A stretch of DNA of 64,000 nt from Primorskyibacter flagellatus (GTDB lineage: Bacteria; Pseudomonadota; Alphaproteobacteria; Rhodobacterales; Rhodobacteraceae): NCBI RefSeq assembly GCF_014638275.1, contig NZ_BMFJ01000002.1, positions 124,001 to 188,000 on the forward strand, given 5' to 3'. Under the pieces are notes generated by a model that was given only the letters and a program-made list of their open reading frames with translations, ran no database searches and was not told where the DNA came from. Positions 1 to 9,095 of this stretch are shown here, piece by piece. Position 1 is the stretch's first letter. Each line of letters opens with the position of its first letter. The translations under genes and the position numbers were made by a program.

Positions 1-828
1 GAGGTCACGACCGACACCGCCACCCGCATCGCCCTGACCGGGGCCACGATGCAGGCGAGCCTCGTCGGTCAGCCGGTCGAATGGAACACCTGCCTGACCC
101 TCGCCCCAGGTGAGGTGCTGAAGATCGGCGCTGCCCGCGCCGGGACCTACGGATACCTCGTCCCCGCAGGCGGCATCCAGACCACCCCCGTGATGGGCTC
201 CGTCGCCGCGCACCTCACCGCCGGGATCGGTCGTGTTCTGGAACCGGGCGACAGGCTGCCGGCGGGAAAGGATCCGCATCCCGACGCCCCACCCATGGTG
301 CTGAAGCCCGAGCCGCGCCTGACCGGCGGCGCGATCCGCCTGATGCCCGGCCCGCAGACCGGACTGTTCGATGACGACACACGCGCCCGCTTTTTCGCCA
401 CCGCCTTCACCCGGTCGCGCACCGGCAACCGTCAGGGCGTCCGGCTCGATTTCGACGGCGCGCCCTTTGCGAGCGGGACCGGCGCGCTCGCGTCCGAGAT
501 CATGCAGGCGGGCGACGTGCAGATGACCGGCGAGGGGATTCCCTACGTGCTGCTGTCGGAATGCCAGACCATGGGCGGCTACCCCCGCATCGGTACCGTG
601 ATCCCGCAGGACCTGCCCCGCGTCGCCCAGGCCACGCCGGGCACCGCGCTGACCTTTACCGAGCTGACGGTGGAGGAGGCCGACGCGCTCTGGCGGCCCG
701 AAGCGGACCTGCTTTCCACCCTGCGCCGCGCCGTCCAGCCGCTCAGGCGCGATCCCCATGACATCCCGGACCTGCTCTCCTATCAGCTGATCGGCGGCGT
801 GATCCGGGGCGACGAAACGGAGGCCTGA
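1..828 (+). CDS. pxpC: 5-oxoprolinase subunit C, 5'-truncated by the window edge
   Basis: The reading frame is open from base 1, so the gene starts upstream; the ATG at 49 is internal. The visible 275 residues match the C-terminal part of the biotin-dependent carboxyltransferase-like family (KipA/PxpC, usually about 330 residues): a GYLVPAGGI stretch, then PVMGSVAAHL, and a late LSECQTMGGYPRIG segment. PxpC works with PxpA and PxpB in ATP-dependent opening of 5-oxoproline to glutamate in the cytoplasm. The stop is directly followed by the pxpA ATG, so the two are one operon. Assignment rests on motif recognition and on the pxpA neighbour. Confidence 0.9.
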   Translation, partial: EVTTDTATRIALTGATMQASLVGQPVEWNTCLTLAPGEVLKIGAARAGTYGYLVPAGGIQTTPVMGSVAAHLTAGIGRVLEPGDRLPAGKDPHPDAPPMVLKPEPRLTGGAIRLMPGPQTGLFDDDTRARFFATAFTRSRTGNRQGVRLDFDGAPFASGTGALASEIMQAGDVQMTGEGIPYVLLSECQTMGGYPRIGTVIPQDLPRVAQATPGTALTFTELTVEEADALWRPEADLLSTLRRAVQPLRRDPHDIPDLLSYQLIGGVIRGDETEA

Positions 829-1587
829 ATGGCAAAGACGGTCGATCTGAACGCGGACATGGGCGAAAGCTTCGGCCCCTGGGTCATGGGCAACGATGCG
901 GCGGTGCTGGACATCGTGACCTCGGCCAACATCGCCTGCGGCTTTCACGCGGGCGATGCGGACGTGATGGCCCGCACCTTCCGCATGGCGCTGGAAAAGG
1001 GCGTCGGCGTCGGCGCACACCCCGGTTTCGCTGACGTGCAGGGTTTCGGACGCCGCCGGATTTCGCTTTCGTCAGAGGAGCTTGCCAACCTCGTCACCTA
1101 CCAGCTTGGCGCGGCACAGGCGATGGCCCGCGCTGCGGGCGGTGAGTTGCGGCACCTGAAACTGCACGGCGCGCTGGCCAACATGGCGTCGGAAGATATC
1201 GAAATGGCCCGCACATGCTATGCCGCCGCCGAAAAGGTCCAGCCGGGCATCGTCATCATGACCCTCGCCGGCACCGCTCAGGAGGCCGCGGCAGAGGCGC
1301 TTGGCCTCAACCGCGCCGGAGAGATTTTCGCCGACCGCGCCTATAACGATGACGCCACCCTGGTCGACCGCAAGCTGCCCGGCGCGGTAATCCACGACGC
1401 CGCACTCGCCGGTCCGCGCATCACCGAGATGGTGAAGGAGGGCGCGATCATCACCGCAAACGGAAAGCGCATCCCGACCCGGATCGACACCATCTGCCTG
1501 CACGGCGATACACCCGAAGCCATTGATATTGCCGCCTCTGTCCGTGACAGCCTGACCGCCGCAGGGATTTCGCTGAAAAAACTCTGA
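829..1587 (+). CDS. pxpA: 5-oxoprolinase subunit A (LamB/YcsF family)
   Basis: This 252-residue protein starts with the family hallmark VDLNADMGESFG and continues with SANIACGFHAGD and GAHPGFAD, the metal/substrate-site segments of the LamB/YcsF family. The length is typical. With PxpB and PxpC it converts 5-oxoproline plus ATP to glutamate in the cytoplasm, removing a damage product of glutamine and glutathione metabolism. The ATG abuts the pxpC stop with no spacer, suggesting translational coupling. The next gene, xdhA, is 159 bp away and may be transcribed separately. No odd features. Confidence 0.95.
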   Translation: MAKTVDLNADMGESFGPWVMGNDAAVLDIVTSANIACGFHAGDADVMARTFRMALEKGVGVGAHPGFADVQGFGRRRISLSSEELANLVTYQLGAAQAMARAAGGELRHLKLHGALANMASEDIEMARTCYAAAEKVQPGIVIMTLAGTAQEAAAEALGLNRAGEIFADRAYNDDATLVDRKLPGAVIHDAALAGPRITEMVKEGAIITANGKRIPTRIDTICLHGDTPEAIDIAASVRDSLTAAGISLKKL

Positions 1588-1746
1588 CGCCGGTTTCGCG
1601 GGCAGAACCGCGCCGCGCCCCGCCTGATTTTTCAGCAAACACTTGCCAAGGCCGTATACACCCGCTTTGCTGGGCGCCGGGACGCCCGCCCGGTTCTACG
1701 CCGCATCGAACCGGGCGCCACGGGCAACGGGTAAGGCGGCGGACTA

Positions 1747-3111
1747 ATGGCCATGACACTCTCCTTTCACCTGAACGGAGACCGGGTCGACCTCACCTCG
1801 GTCGCCCCCACCACCACCCTGCTCGACTGGCTGCGGGCGGAGCGTCGCCTGACCGGCACCAAGGAGGGCTGCAACGAAGGCGACTGCGGCGCCTGTACCG
1901 TGATGGTGACCGACGACAGCGGGGTCCGGGCGCTGAATGCCTGCATCCTGTTCCTGCCGCAGCTGCATGGCAAATCCGTGCGCACGGTCGAAGGCATCGC
2001 CGCGCCCGATGGCACGCTGCACCCTGTCCAGAAGGCGATGGTGGACCATCACGGATCCCAATGCGGCTTCTGCACCCCCGGCTTCATCGCCTCCATGGCC
2101 GCGGCGCATGCGCGCGGGGATACGGATCACGACACGATCCTTGCGGGCAACCTCTGCCGCTGTACGGGCTACGCGCCGATCGTGAAGGCCGCGAAGGCGG
2201 CTGAGCGCGCCACCGTCCCGGACTGGATCCGCGACAAGGCACCTGAGGTCGCGGCGCTGGCGATTGCGCCCGAGACCTCGGATGACCTCGCAGAATGGTA
2301 CGCCGCACACCCCGAGGGGACCTTGATTGCCGGGGCCACGGATGTCGGCCTCTGGGTAACGAAGCAGCTGCGCGACCTGACCGACGTCGCCTTCCTGAAC
2401 CGCTGCGGCGACTTGCAAGGGATTGAGGACACGGATGACGCCCTGCGCGTCGGTGCGGGCGTCACCATGGCCGCCCTGCTGCCCGTTCTCGACCGCGTCC
2501 ATCCCGGCTACGGCGCGATGGTGCGGCGTTATGGATCGGAGCAGGTACGGCAGGCCGCGACCATTGGTGGCAACATCGCGAACGGTTCCCCGATCGGGGA
2601 CAACCCGCCCGCGCTGATCGCCCTCGGCGCGACCCTTCACCTGCGCAGGGGGACGGAGCGGCGGGAGATGCCGCTGGAGGATTTCTTCCTCGACTACGGC
2701 AAGCAGGACCGCGCCAAGGGAGAGTTTGTCGAGGCCGTCACGATCCCGAAAAAAGCGCAGCGGCTGGCCTGCTACAAGCTCTCCAAACGCTTCGATCAGG
2801 ATATTTCGGCGGTGCTGGGCTGTTTCAACCTGACGGTGATGGACGGTGTCGTTACGAAAGCCCGCATTGCCTTTGGCGGCATGGCGGGCATTCCGAAACG
2901 CGCCACCCATGTCGAAGCGGCCCTGACCGGCCAGCCCTTCAACGGGGCCGCACTGGACCGCGCCGCGCAGGAATGGGCGAAAGACTACTCGCCCATGTCC
3001 GACATGCGGGCCTCCGCCGACTACCGCCTCGCCGCCGCGAAGAACATGCTCCGCCGCTACTGGCTTGAGGGTCAGGGGACCGCAACTCAGGTCAGGGAGG
3101 TCCGGGCATGA
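1747..3111 (+). CDS. xdhA: xanthine dehydrogenase small subunit (2Fe-2S and FAD domains)
   Basis: The 454-residue subunit has the plant-type 2Fe-2S domain first (C42, C47 and C50 in KEGCNEGDCGAC), then the helical 2Fe-2S domain (QCGFCTPGF and LCRCTGY), then a CO-dehydrogenase-type FAD domain (IAGATDVGL and TIGGNIANGSPIGD) and its C-terminal FAD-linked domain. It passes electrons from the molybdenum site in XdhB to NAD+. ATG 1747 has an aaggcgg box 7 bp upstream; ATG 1753 is an alternative. The stop overlaps the xdhB start (ATGA). Together with XdhB it oxidises hypoxanthine and xanthine to urate in the cytoplasm. Confidence 0.96.
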   Translation: MAMTLSFHLNGDRVDLTSVAPTTTLLDWLRAERRLTGTKEGCNEGDCGACTVMVTDDSGVRALNACILFLPQLHGKSVRTVEGIAAPDGTLHPVQKAMVDHHGSQCGFCTPGFIASMAAAHARGDTDHDTILAGNLCRCTGYAPIVKAAKAAERATVPDWIRDKAPEVAALAIAPETSDDLAEWYAAHPEGTLIAGATDVGLWVTKQLRDLTDVAFLNRCGDLQGIEDTDDALRVGAGVTMAALLPVLDRVHPGYGAMVRRYGSEQVRQAATIGGNIANGSPIGDNPPALIALGATLHLRRGTERREMPLEDFFLDYGKQDRAKGEFVEAVTIPKKAQRLACYKLSKRFDQDISAVLGCFNLTVMDGVVTKARIAFGGMAGIPKRATHVEAALTGQPFNGAALDRAAQEWAKDYSPMSDMRASADYRLAAAKNMLRRYWLEGQGTATQVREVRA

Positions 3112-5516
3112 GCACCGGCAAGCCGCTTCCCCACGACGCCGCGCCGCTGCATGTCACCGGCGCTGCGCGCTATGTCGACGACATACCCGCGCCCGCCGGA
3201 ACGCTGTCGCTGGCCTTCGGGACGTCGTCCGTCGCGCGCGGCAGGCTCGGCGCGATGGACCTCTCGGGCGTCCGCGCCGCGCCGGGGGTCGTTGCCGTGC
3301 TGACCGCCGAAGATCTGCCCTTTGCCAACGACGTCTCTCCCTCCATCCACGACGAACCCCTGCTCGCCACCGACCGGGTGCATTTCGTTGGCCAGCCGCT
3401 GTTCCTCGTGGTGGCGGAGACCCACCTCGCCGCCCGCAAGGCCGCGCGGCGAGGCAAGGTGGAAATCGACGAGGAAACCCCGATCCTCACCGTGGACGAG
3501 GCCTTGGCCGCCAACTCCCGTTTCGAGGGCGGTCCGGTGATCTGGACCAAGGGCGACGCCGAAACGGCCATCGCCGCCGCCCCGCACAGGGTCGAAGGGT
3601 CGTTCGAGGTCGGCGGACAGGAGCATTTCTATCTGGAAGGTCAGGCCGCGCTGGCCCTGCCGCAGGACGGCGGCGAGATGGTGGTGCATTCCTCCACCCA
3701 GCACCCGACCGAAATCCAGCACAAGGTGGCCGAGGCGCTTGGTCTGCCCATGCATGCCGTGCGGGTCGAGACGCGGCGCATGGGCGGCGGCTTTGGCGGA
3801 AAGGAATCTCAGGGCAATGCCCTGGCCGTCTCATGCGCGGTGGCCGCACGCCTGACGGGCCGCCCCTGCCGGATGCGCTATGACCGCGACGACGACATGG
3901 TCATCACCGGAAAGCGGCACGACCTGAGGATCGACTATCGCGCCGGGTTCGACGACACCGGGCGGCTGCTTGGGGTGGACTTCCGCCACCTGATGCGCTG
4001 CGGCTGGTCGCAGGACCTGTCGCTGCCCGTCGCGGACCGTGCCATGCTGCATGCGGACAACGCCTACCTGCTGGACCACATCCGGATCGAGAGCCACCGG
4101 CTGAAGACCAACACCTGTTCCGCCACCGCCTTCCGCGGCTTTGGCGGTCCGCAGGGCATGGTCGGGATCGAACGGGTGGTGGATCACGTTGCGCATGCTC
4201 TGGGCCTCGACCCGCTGGCGGTTCGGCGGGTGAACTATTATGCCGATGCGGCGGCGGATGAGGCAGCAGGGGGGCTGTCTGCCCCCCGCCTGACGGCCCC
4301 CCCCGAGGATATTTCGGAAACCAAAGAGGACCTGACGTCGCGCGGCGGACCGGCGGAGCGCGTCTCGGTCGCCCCCGCGCGCGGACAGTCGACGCCCTAC
4401 GGCATGGCGGTCGAAGATTTTGTTCTGAACGCGATGACGGACCAGCTTGCTTCGGGCTGCGACTATGCGGGGCGGCGGGAGGCGGTGGCGGCCTGGAACG
4501 CGCGCGAGCCCGTGCTGAAGCGGGGGATCGCGCTGACGCCGGTGAAGTTCGGGATCTCCTTCACGCTGACGCATCTCAATCAGGCGGGGGCATTGGTCCA
4601 CGTCTATCAGGACGGGTCGGTCCAGGTGAACCACGGCGGGACGGAGATGGGCCAGGGGCTCTATCAGAAGGTCGCGCAGGTGGCGGCGGAGAGTTTTGGC
4701 GTGCCCATGGATGTCGTGAAGGTCACGGCGACGGACACCGGCAAGGTGCCGAACACCTCGGCCACGGCGGCGTCCTCCGGGTCCGACCTGAACGGCATGG
4801 CGGTGAAGGCGGCCTGCGACACCATACGCGACCGGATTGCCGCCTGCCTGGGCGAACTTCACCAGATCGCCCCCGCGAAGGTGGTCTTCGCGGACGGCGA
4901 GGTCACGGCGGGCGGCGAGGTGATCAGCTTCACCCGCGCCGCACAGATCGCCTATGAGAACCGGGTGAGCCTGTCCTCCACGGGGTATTACAAGACACCG
5001 GGGCTGGCCTGGGACCGGGTGAAGGGTCAGGGACGGCCGTTCTTCTATTTCGCCCATGGCGCGGCCTGTTCCGAGGTCGTCATCGACACGCTGACCGGAG
5101 AGTACCGGATCCTGCGGACCGACATCCTGCATGACGTGGGGCGGTCGCTGAACCCGGCGCTCGACATCGGGCAGATCGAGGGCGGCTTCGTGCAGGGCGC
5201 GGGCTGGCTGACGACGGAGGAACTGGTCTGGGACGACAGGGGGCGGCTGCGGACGCATGCGCCCTCCACCTACAAGATCCCCGCCTGCGGCGACCGGCCA
5301 GAGATATTCAACGTCGCGCTTTGGGACGGGGAAAACCGGGCGGAGACGATCTATCGCTCCAAGGCGGTCGGGGAGCCGCCGTTCATGCTGGGAATCTCCG
5401 TGCTGATGGCGCTGTCCGATGCGGTGGCGGCCTGTGGCAGCGCCTATCCGGCACTCGACGCCCCCGCAACGCCGGAGCGGGTTCTGGCGGCAGTGGATAG
5501 GGTGCGGCATGGTTGA
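3108..5516 (+). CDS. xdhB: xanthine dehydrogenase large subunit (molybdopterin), carrying a translated repeat insert
   Basis: The 802-residue molybdenum subunit keeps the expected active-site positions: Q198 in SSTQHP, E233 in GFGGKES, R311 in ADRAMLH and E756 in VGEPPF. From memory of the Rhodobacter capsulatus enzyme (Q197, E232, R310, E730), numbering runs at +1 until R311 and at +26 by E756. That implies about 25 extra residues between these points. Residues 388-407 are encoded by a sequence that closely resembles the intergenic repeat at 39364, read in frame. All other parts look intact, so the protein is probably functional. The gene overlaps xdhA by 4 bp and xdhC by 8 bp. Confidence 0.96.
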   Translation: MSTGKPLPHDAAPLHVTGAARYVDDIPAPAGTLSLAFGTSSVARGRLGAMDLSGVRAAPGVVAVLTAEDLPFANDVSPSIHDEPLLATDRVHFVGQPLFLVVAETHLAARKAARRGKVEIDEETPILTVDEALAANSRFEGGPVIWTKGDAETAIAAAPHRVEGSFEVGGQEHFYLEGQAALALPQDGGEMVVHSSTQHPTEIQHKVAEALGLPMHAVRVETRRMGGGFGGKESQGNALAVSCAVAARLTGRPCRMRYDRDDDMVITGKRHDLRIDYRAGFDDTGRLLGVDFRHLMRCGWSQDLSLPVADRAMLHADNAYLLDHIRIESHRLKTNTCSATAFRGFGGPQGMVGIERVVDHVAHALGLDPLAVRRVNYYADAAADEAAGGLSAPRLTAPPEDISETKEDLTSRGGPAERVSVAPARGQSTPYGMAVEDFVLNAMTDQLASGCDYAGRREAVAAWNAREPVLKRGIALTPVKFGISFTLTHLNQAGALVHVYQDGSVQVNHGGTEMGQGLYQKVAQVAAESFGVPMDVVKVTATDTGKVPNTSATAASSGSDLNGMAVKAACDTIRDRIAACLGELHQIAPAKVVFADGEVTAGGEVISFTRAAQIAYENRVSLSSTGYYKTPGLAWDRVKGQGRPFFYFAHGAACSEVVIDTLTGEYRILRTDILHDVGRSLNPALDIGQIEGGFVQGAGWLTTEELVWDDRGRLRTHAPSTYKIPACGDRPEIFNVALWDGENRAETIYRSKAVGEPPFMLGISVLMALSDAVAACGSAYPALDAPATPERVLAAVDRVRHG
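4269..4330 (+). repeat. dispersed GC-hairpin/GGATATTT repeat copy inside xdhB
   Basis: A ggggggct...gccccccg hairpin half is followed by GAGGATATTT and GAAACCAAAG. The same order and nearly the same bases occur in the intergenic copy at 39364-39411. Here it is read in frame as GGLSAPRLTAPPEDISETKE of XdhB (residues 388-407). Other window copies carry GGCAAGATGAA in place of GAAACCAAAG. Confidence 0.8.
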
Positions 5517-6438
5517 TTTGGACGCGCTGCGGGATGCTCTTGCGGTTCACGGACGGGTGGTCCGGGTGGTTGTCGCCGACGTACGCGGATCGGCCCCGCG
5601 TGAGGTCGGGGCGGAGATGATCGTCGCGGCCTCGGGTCTGGTCGCGGGCACGATCGGCGGCGGGGCGCTGGAGCTTGAGGCGATTGGCGTGGCACGGGAG
5701 CTGGCGGCGGCGCGGGTCGGGAAACGGGCGCTTGGTCCGGACCTTGGCCAGTGCTGCGGCGGGGCGGTCGTACTGGCCTGGGACCTTGTGACCGGGATGC
5801 CGGAGGTCGAGAATGGTCTGGTCGTACGGCGGATCGACGGGACGGCCGAGAGACCATTGTCTGTAGTCCGCGCGATTGCCGGGGGGCGGAACGGTGCGGC
5901 TCCGGCGGCGACGCGGCTGATTGACGGCTGGCTGATCTCTCCGGTGCGGCAGGCCACGGCGGAGGTCTGGGTATGGGGCGCGGGCCATGTGGGCCGGGCC
6001 ATTGTCGGGGTGATCGCGCCGCTGCCGGGTGTCGCGGTGACATGGGTGGACACGGCGGCGGAACGATTTCCGGAGACCCTGCCGCAGGGTGTCACAGCAC
6101 TGCCCGCCGCGCGGCCGGAGACGCTGGCGGCCCATGCTCCTGTCACGGCACATCACCTGATCCTGACATATTCCCACGCCATCGACCTCGCGCTCTGCGA
6201 TGCGCTGCTGCACCGTGGTTTCGCCTCGGCCGGGGTGATCGGGTCGAAGAGCAAATGGGCCCGGTTCCGGTCGCGCCTTTCGGCCATGGGCCACGCGACT
6301 GCCCGGATCGACGGCATCGCCTGCCCGATCGGCAACCCCGGCCTTGGCAAGCATCCGCAACAGATTGCCGTAGGGGTTGCCGCCACGCTACTCTCGGCCA
6401 TGGCGCGAAAAGACGCCCAAAGGGACATGACAGGGTGA
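5509..6438 (+). CDS. xdhC: xanthine dehydrogenase accessory protein XdhC
   Basis: The 309-residue protein has the XdhC/CoxI N-terminal motif (VRGSAPREVGAEM, then GTIGGGALE and GQCCGGAVV) and a Rossmann-like C-terminal half with VWGAGHVGRAI and GVIGSKSKW. XdhC binds molybdenum cofactor, promotes its sulfuration and inserts it into XdhB. I chose ATG 5509 (MVDLDALRD) over the upstream in-frame ATG at 5419, because the family begins here and this gives a short 8 bp overlap with xdhB. The stop overlaps the GTG start of the transporter ATPase, so xdhABC is probably cotranscribed with the importer. Confidence 0.95.
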   Translation: MVDLDALRDALAVHGRVVRVVVADVRGSAPREVGAEMIVAASGLVAGTIGGGALELEAIGVARELAAARVGKRALGPDLGQCCGGAVVLAWDLVTGMPEVENGLVVRRIDGTAERPLSVVRAIAGGRNGAAPAATRLIDGWLISPVRQATAEVWVWGAGHVGRAIVGVIAPLPGVAVTWVDTAAERFPETLPQGVTALPAARPETLAAHAPVTAHHLILTYSHAIDLALCDALLHRGFASAGVIGSKSKWARFRSRLSAMGHATARIDGIACPIGNPGLGKHPQQIAVGVAATLLSAMARKDAQRDMTG

Positions 6439-7952
6439 GCGAACCGCTTCTTTCCATCCGCGGCCTGACCAAGGCCTATCCCGGCGTCGTTGCCAACAGC
6501 GACGTCTCCTTCGATATCCAGCCGGGCGAAGTTCACGCCCTGCTTGGCGAGAACGGCGCGGGCAAATCAACGCTGGTCAAGATGATCTACGGGCTGGTCA
6601 AGCCCGACAGCGGAGAGATGCGGGTGCGCGGCGCCCCCTATGCGCCGCCCGAACCGCAGGCAGCGCGGGCAGCGGGGGTGGCGATGGTGTTCCAGCACTT
6701 CTCGCTCTTCGACGCGCTGACCGTGGCCGAGAACATCGCGCTTGGAATGGCCGATCCGCCCGCGATGCGCGATCTGGCCAAACGCATCCGCGAGGTGTCG
6801 GAAACCTACGGCCTGCCGCTCGACCCCTGGCGGGTGGTCGGGGACCTGTCGGCCGGGGAACGCCAGAGGGTGGAGATCATCCGCTGCCTGCTCCAGAACC
6901 CGAAGCTGCTGATCATGGACGAGCCGACCTCGGTCCTGACCCCGCAGGAGGTGAACATCCTCTTCGAGACGCTCCGGAAACTGAAATCCGAGGGCACCTC
7001 GATCCTCTATATCTCTCACAAGCTTGAGGAAATCCGCGCGCTTTGCGACGAGGCGACCATCCTCAGGCTTGGCAAGAAGGTGGCGACCTGCACCCCGCGC
7101 GACACCACCGCGCGAGAGATGGCAGAGCTGATGGTGGGCACGGAATTGCACGTGCCCTCCCGCGAATACAGGGAGCCCGGGGCGGTCAGGCTGGCGCTCA
7201 ACGGGCTGTCGGTGAAATCGCCGGGCCAGTTCGGGACATCGCTGAAGGGCATCACGCTTGAGGTCCGCGCGGGCGAGGTCCTGGGCCTGGCCGGGGTCGC
7301 CGGCAACGGGCAGGACGAACTGCTTGGCGCGCTGTCCGGAGAGTTGCGGTCCGCATCGGCGATGGTCGTGCTGGACGGCACGGAGGTCGGCGCGGCCGGG
7401 CCGGGCGAACGGCGGCGTATGGGCCTGCTGACCGCGCCGGAGGAACGGCTTGGCCATGCGGCCGCGCCGGACATGTCGCTGACCGAAAACGCCGCGCTGA
7501 CCGGTGCGGAGCGCAAGGGCATCGTGTCGGGCGGCTTCCTGAACTGGGGCCGCGCGCGCGACTTCGCCAAGGAGGTCATCGCGCGGTTCGACGTGCGCAC
7601 GCCGGGGACCGAGAACGCGGCACGGTCGCTGTCGGGCGGGAACCTCCAGAAATTCGTGATCGGGCGCGAGGTGATGCAGGACCCGCAGGTTCTGGTCGTC
7701 AACCAGCCGACCTGGGGCGTGGACGCCATGGCGGCGGCGGTGATCCGTCAGGCACTGCTGGACCTTGCCGCCGGCGGGGCGGCGGTGGTCGTCATCTCGC
7801 AGGACCTGGACGAACTCATGGAAGTCTCGGACCGTTTCGGCGCCCTGAACGAGGGACGGCTGAGCGAGATCCGCCCCGCCAAGGGTCTGACGGTGGACGA
7901 GATCGGGTTGATGATGGGCGGGTCGCACGACATGGAGGTGGCGCATGTGTAG
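6435..7952 (+). CDS. BMP-type nucleoside/purine ABC importer, double ATP-binding protein
   Basis: This 505-residue protein has two fused ABC domains. The first is canonical: Walker A GENGAGKST, signature LSAGERQRVE and Walker B LLIMDEPTSVL. The second has the degenerate Walker A (GVAGNGQDEL) and a Walker B ending NQPTWGVD, with signature LSGGNLQKF, as is usual in the YufO/NupO-like group. The GTG start at 6435 overlaps the xdhC stop by 4 bp and has AGGGA 9 bp upstream; upstream in-frame ATGs lie inside xdhC. Neighbouring permeases and a BMP protein complete the importer. The substrate is inferred to be a nucleoside or purine base from the family and the xdh linkage. Confidence 0.92.
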   Translation: MSEPLLSIRGLTKAYPGVVANSDVSFDIQPGEVHALLGENGAGKSTLVKMIYGLVKPDSGEMRVRGAPYAPPEPQAARAAGVAMVFQHFSLFDALTVAENIALGMADPPAMRDLAKRIREVSETYGLPLDPWRVVGDLSAGERQRVEIIRCLLQNPKLLIMDEPTSVLTPQEVNILFETLRKLKSEGTSILYISHKLEEIRALCDEATILRLGKKVATCTPRDTTAREMAELMVGTELHVPSREYREPGAVRLALNGLSVKSPGQFGTSLKGITLEVRAGEVLGLAGVAGNGQDELLGALSGELRSASAMVVLDGTEVGAAGPGERRRMGLLTAPEERLGHAAAPDMSLTENAALTGAERKGIVSGGFLNWGRARDFAKEVIARFDVRTPGTENAARSLSGGNLQKFVIGREVMQDPQVLVVNQPTWGVDAMAAAVIRQALLDLAAGGAAVVVISQDLDELMEVSDRFGALNEGRLSEIRPAKGLTVDEIGLMMGGSHDMEVAHV

Positions 7953-7960
7953 GGCGTTGG

Positions 7961-7996
7961 ATGCCTCCGGCGGGGATATTTCAGGCAAGATGAAGG
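7961..7996 (+). repeat. dispersed repeat copy (GGATATTT...GGCAAGATGAA)
   Basis: A tgcctccggcgggg lead-in is followed by GATATTTCAGGCAAGATGAA, the commonest form of the repeat family in this window. It fills most of the 60 bp gap between the ATPase and the first permease, inside an otherwise coupled operon. Confidence 0.75.
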
Positions 7997-8012
7997 CCGG
8001 GGGACGCGGTGC

Positions 8013-9095
8013 ATGGTGAGGCTTGAGAAGCGGCTGCAGCCCTCGGCGGTCTTTGCCTGGGCCACGCCGGTGATGGCGGTGATCGCGACGATGATCTTCG
8101 GAGGGCTGCTGTTCGCGGCGCTTGGGAAGGATCCGCTGGTCGCCATACGCACGATCTTCTGGGACCCGCTCTTCGGGCAATATGCCTTCTTCTACCGCCC
8201 GCAGCTTCTGGTGAAGGGGGGCCCGCTGATCCTGATCGCCATCGGGCTGAGCCTCGGCTTCCGCGCCGGGATCTGGAACATCGGGGCCGAGGGGCAATAC
8301 ATCATGGGCGCCATCTGCGGAGCGGGGGCCGGGCTGGCGTTTTATCCGCTGGAGGCGTGGTACATATTTCCGATCATGGTGCTGGCGGGTGCGCTCGGGG
8401 GCTGGGTCTGGGCGATGATCCCCGGAGTGTTGAAAGTGAAGTTCGGCACAAACGAGATCCTCGTCTCCCTCATGCTGGTCTACGTGGCGGAGCAGTTCCT
8501 CGCCTCTGTCTCCCTCGGTCTGCTGAAGAACCCGCAGGGCTTCGGCTTTCCCGGCTCGCGCAATCTGCAACAGTATCCGTCGGCCCATAATGCCGAGATA
8601 TTCGAGGGCACCGGCATGCACTGGGGCGTCGCCGCCGCGCTGATCGCGGTGATCTTCGCCTATGTGCTGCTGAGCCGTCACCAGCTTGGCTACCACATCC
8701 GCCTGACCGGAGAAGCGCCGCGCGCGGCGAAATTCGCCGGCGTCTCGCCCTCGCGGCTGATCCTGTTCTGCCTCGGAATCTCGGGTGCCTTCGCCGGGCT
8801 GGCGGGGATGTTCGAGGCTTCGGGCCCCGCCGGGCAGATCACCATCGACTTCAACACCGGCTACGGCTTTACCGCGATCATCGTCGCCTTCCTTGGCCGC
8901 CTGCACCCGGTCGGCATCCTGCTGGCCGGGCTGCTGATGGCGCTGACCTATATCGGCGGAGAAATCGCGCAGTCCTCGCTCGGCCTGCCCTCCGCCGCGA
9001 TCCAGATGTTCCAGGGGATGCTGCTGTTCTTCCTGCTGGCGGTCGACGTGCTGACCGGCTACCGCATCCGCTTCGGCCAAAGGGAGGCCGCGTGA
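8013..9095 (+). CDS. BMP-type ABC importer, permease 1
   Basis: The 360-residue, strongly hydrophobic membrane protein belongs to the BPD_transp_2 family (YufP/RbsC-like). Recognisable segments are GLSLGFRAGIWNIGAEGQ near residue 75 and KFGTNEILVSLML near residue 143, both typical of nucleoside-importer permeases. It forms the transmembrane channel with the permease that follows. The stop overlaps the next start. The ATG at 8013 follows a ggggga stretch and a repeat copy. Confidence 0.93.
   Translation: MVRLEKRLQPSAVFAWATPVMAVIATMIFGGLLFAALGKDPLVAIRTIFWDPLFGQYAFFYRPQLLVKGGPLILIAIGLSLGFRAGIWNIGAEGQYIMGAICGAGAGLAFYPLEAWYIFPIMVLAGALGGWVWAMIPGVLKVKFGTNEILVSLMLVYVAEQFLASVSLGLLKNPQGFGFPGSRNLQQYPSAHNAEIFEGTGMHWGVAAALIAVIFAYVLLSRHQLGYHIRLTGEAPRAAKFAGVSPSRLILFCLGISGAFAGLAGMFEASGPAGQITIDFNTGYGFTAIIVAFLGRLHPVGILLAGLLMALTYIGGEIAQSSLGLPSAAIQMFQGMLLFFLLAVDVLTGYRIRFGQREAA

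Noticed and set aside
4269..4330. Frameshift or pseudogene in xdhB at the repeat
   Set aside because: The frame is kept through the repeat and all active-site residues downstream are present.
3831..5510. A 559-codon minus-strand open frame opposite xdhB
   Set aside because: xdhB has its catalytic residues in place; the antisense frame has no family features.
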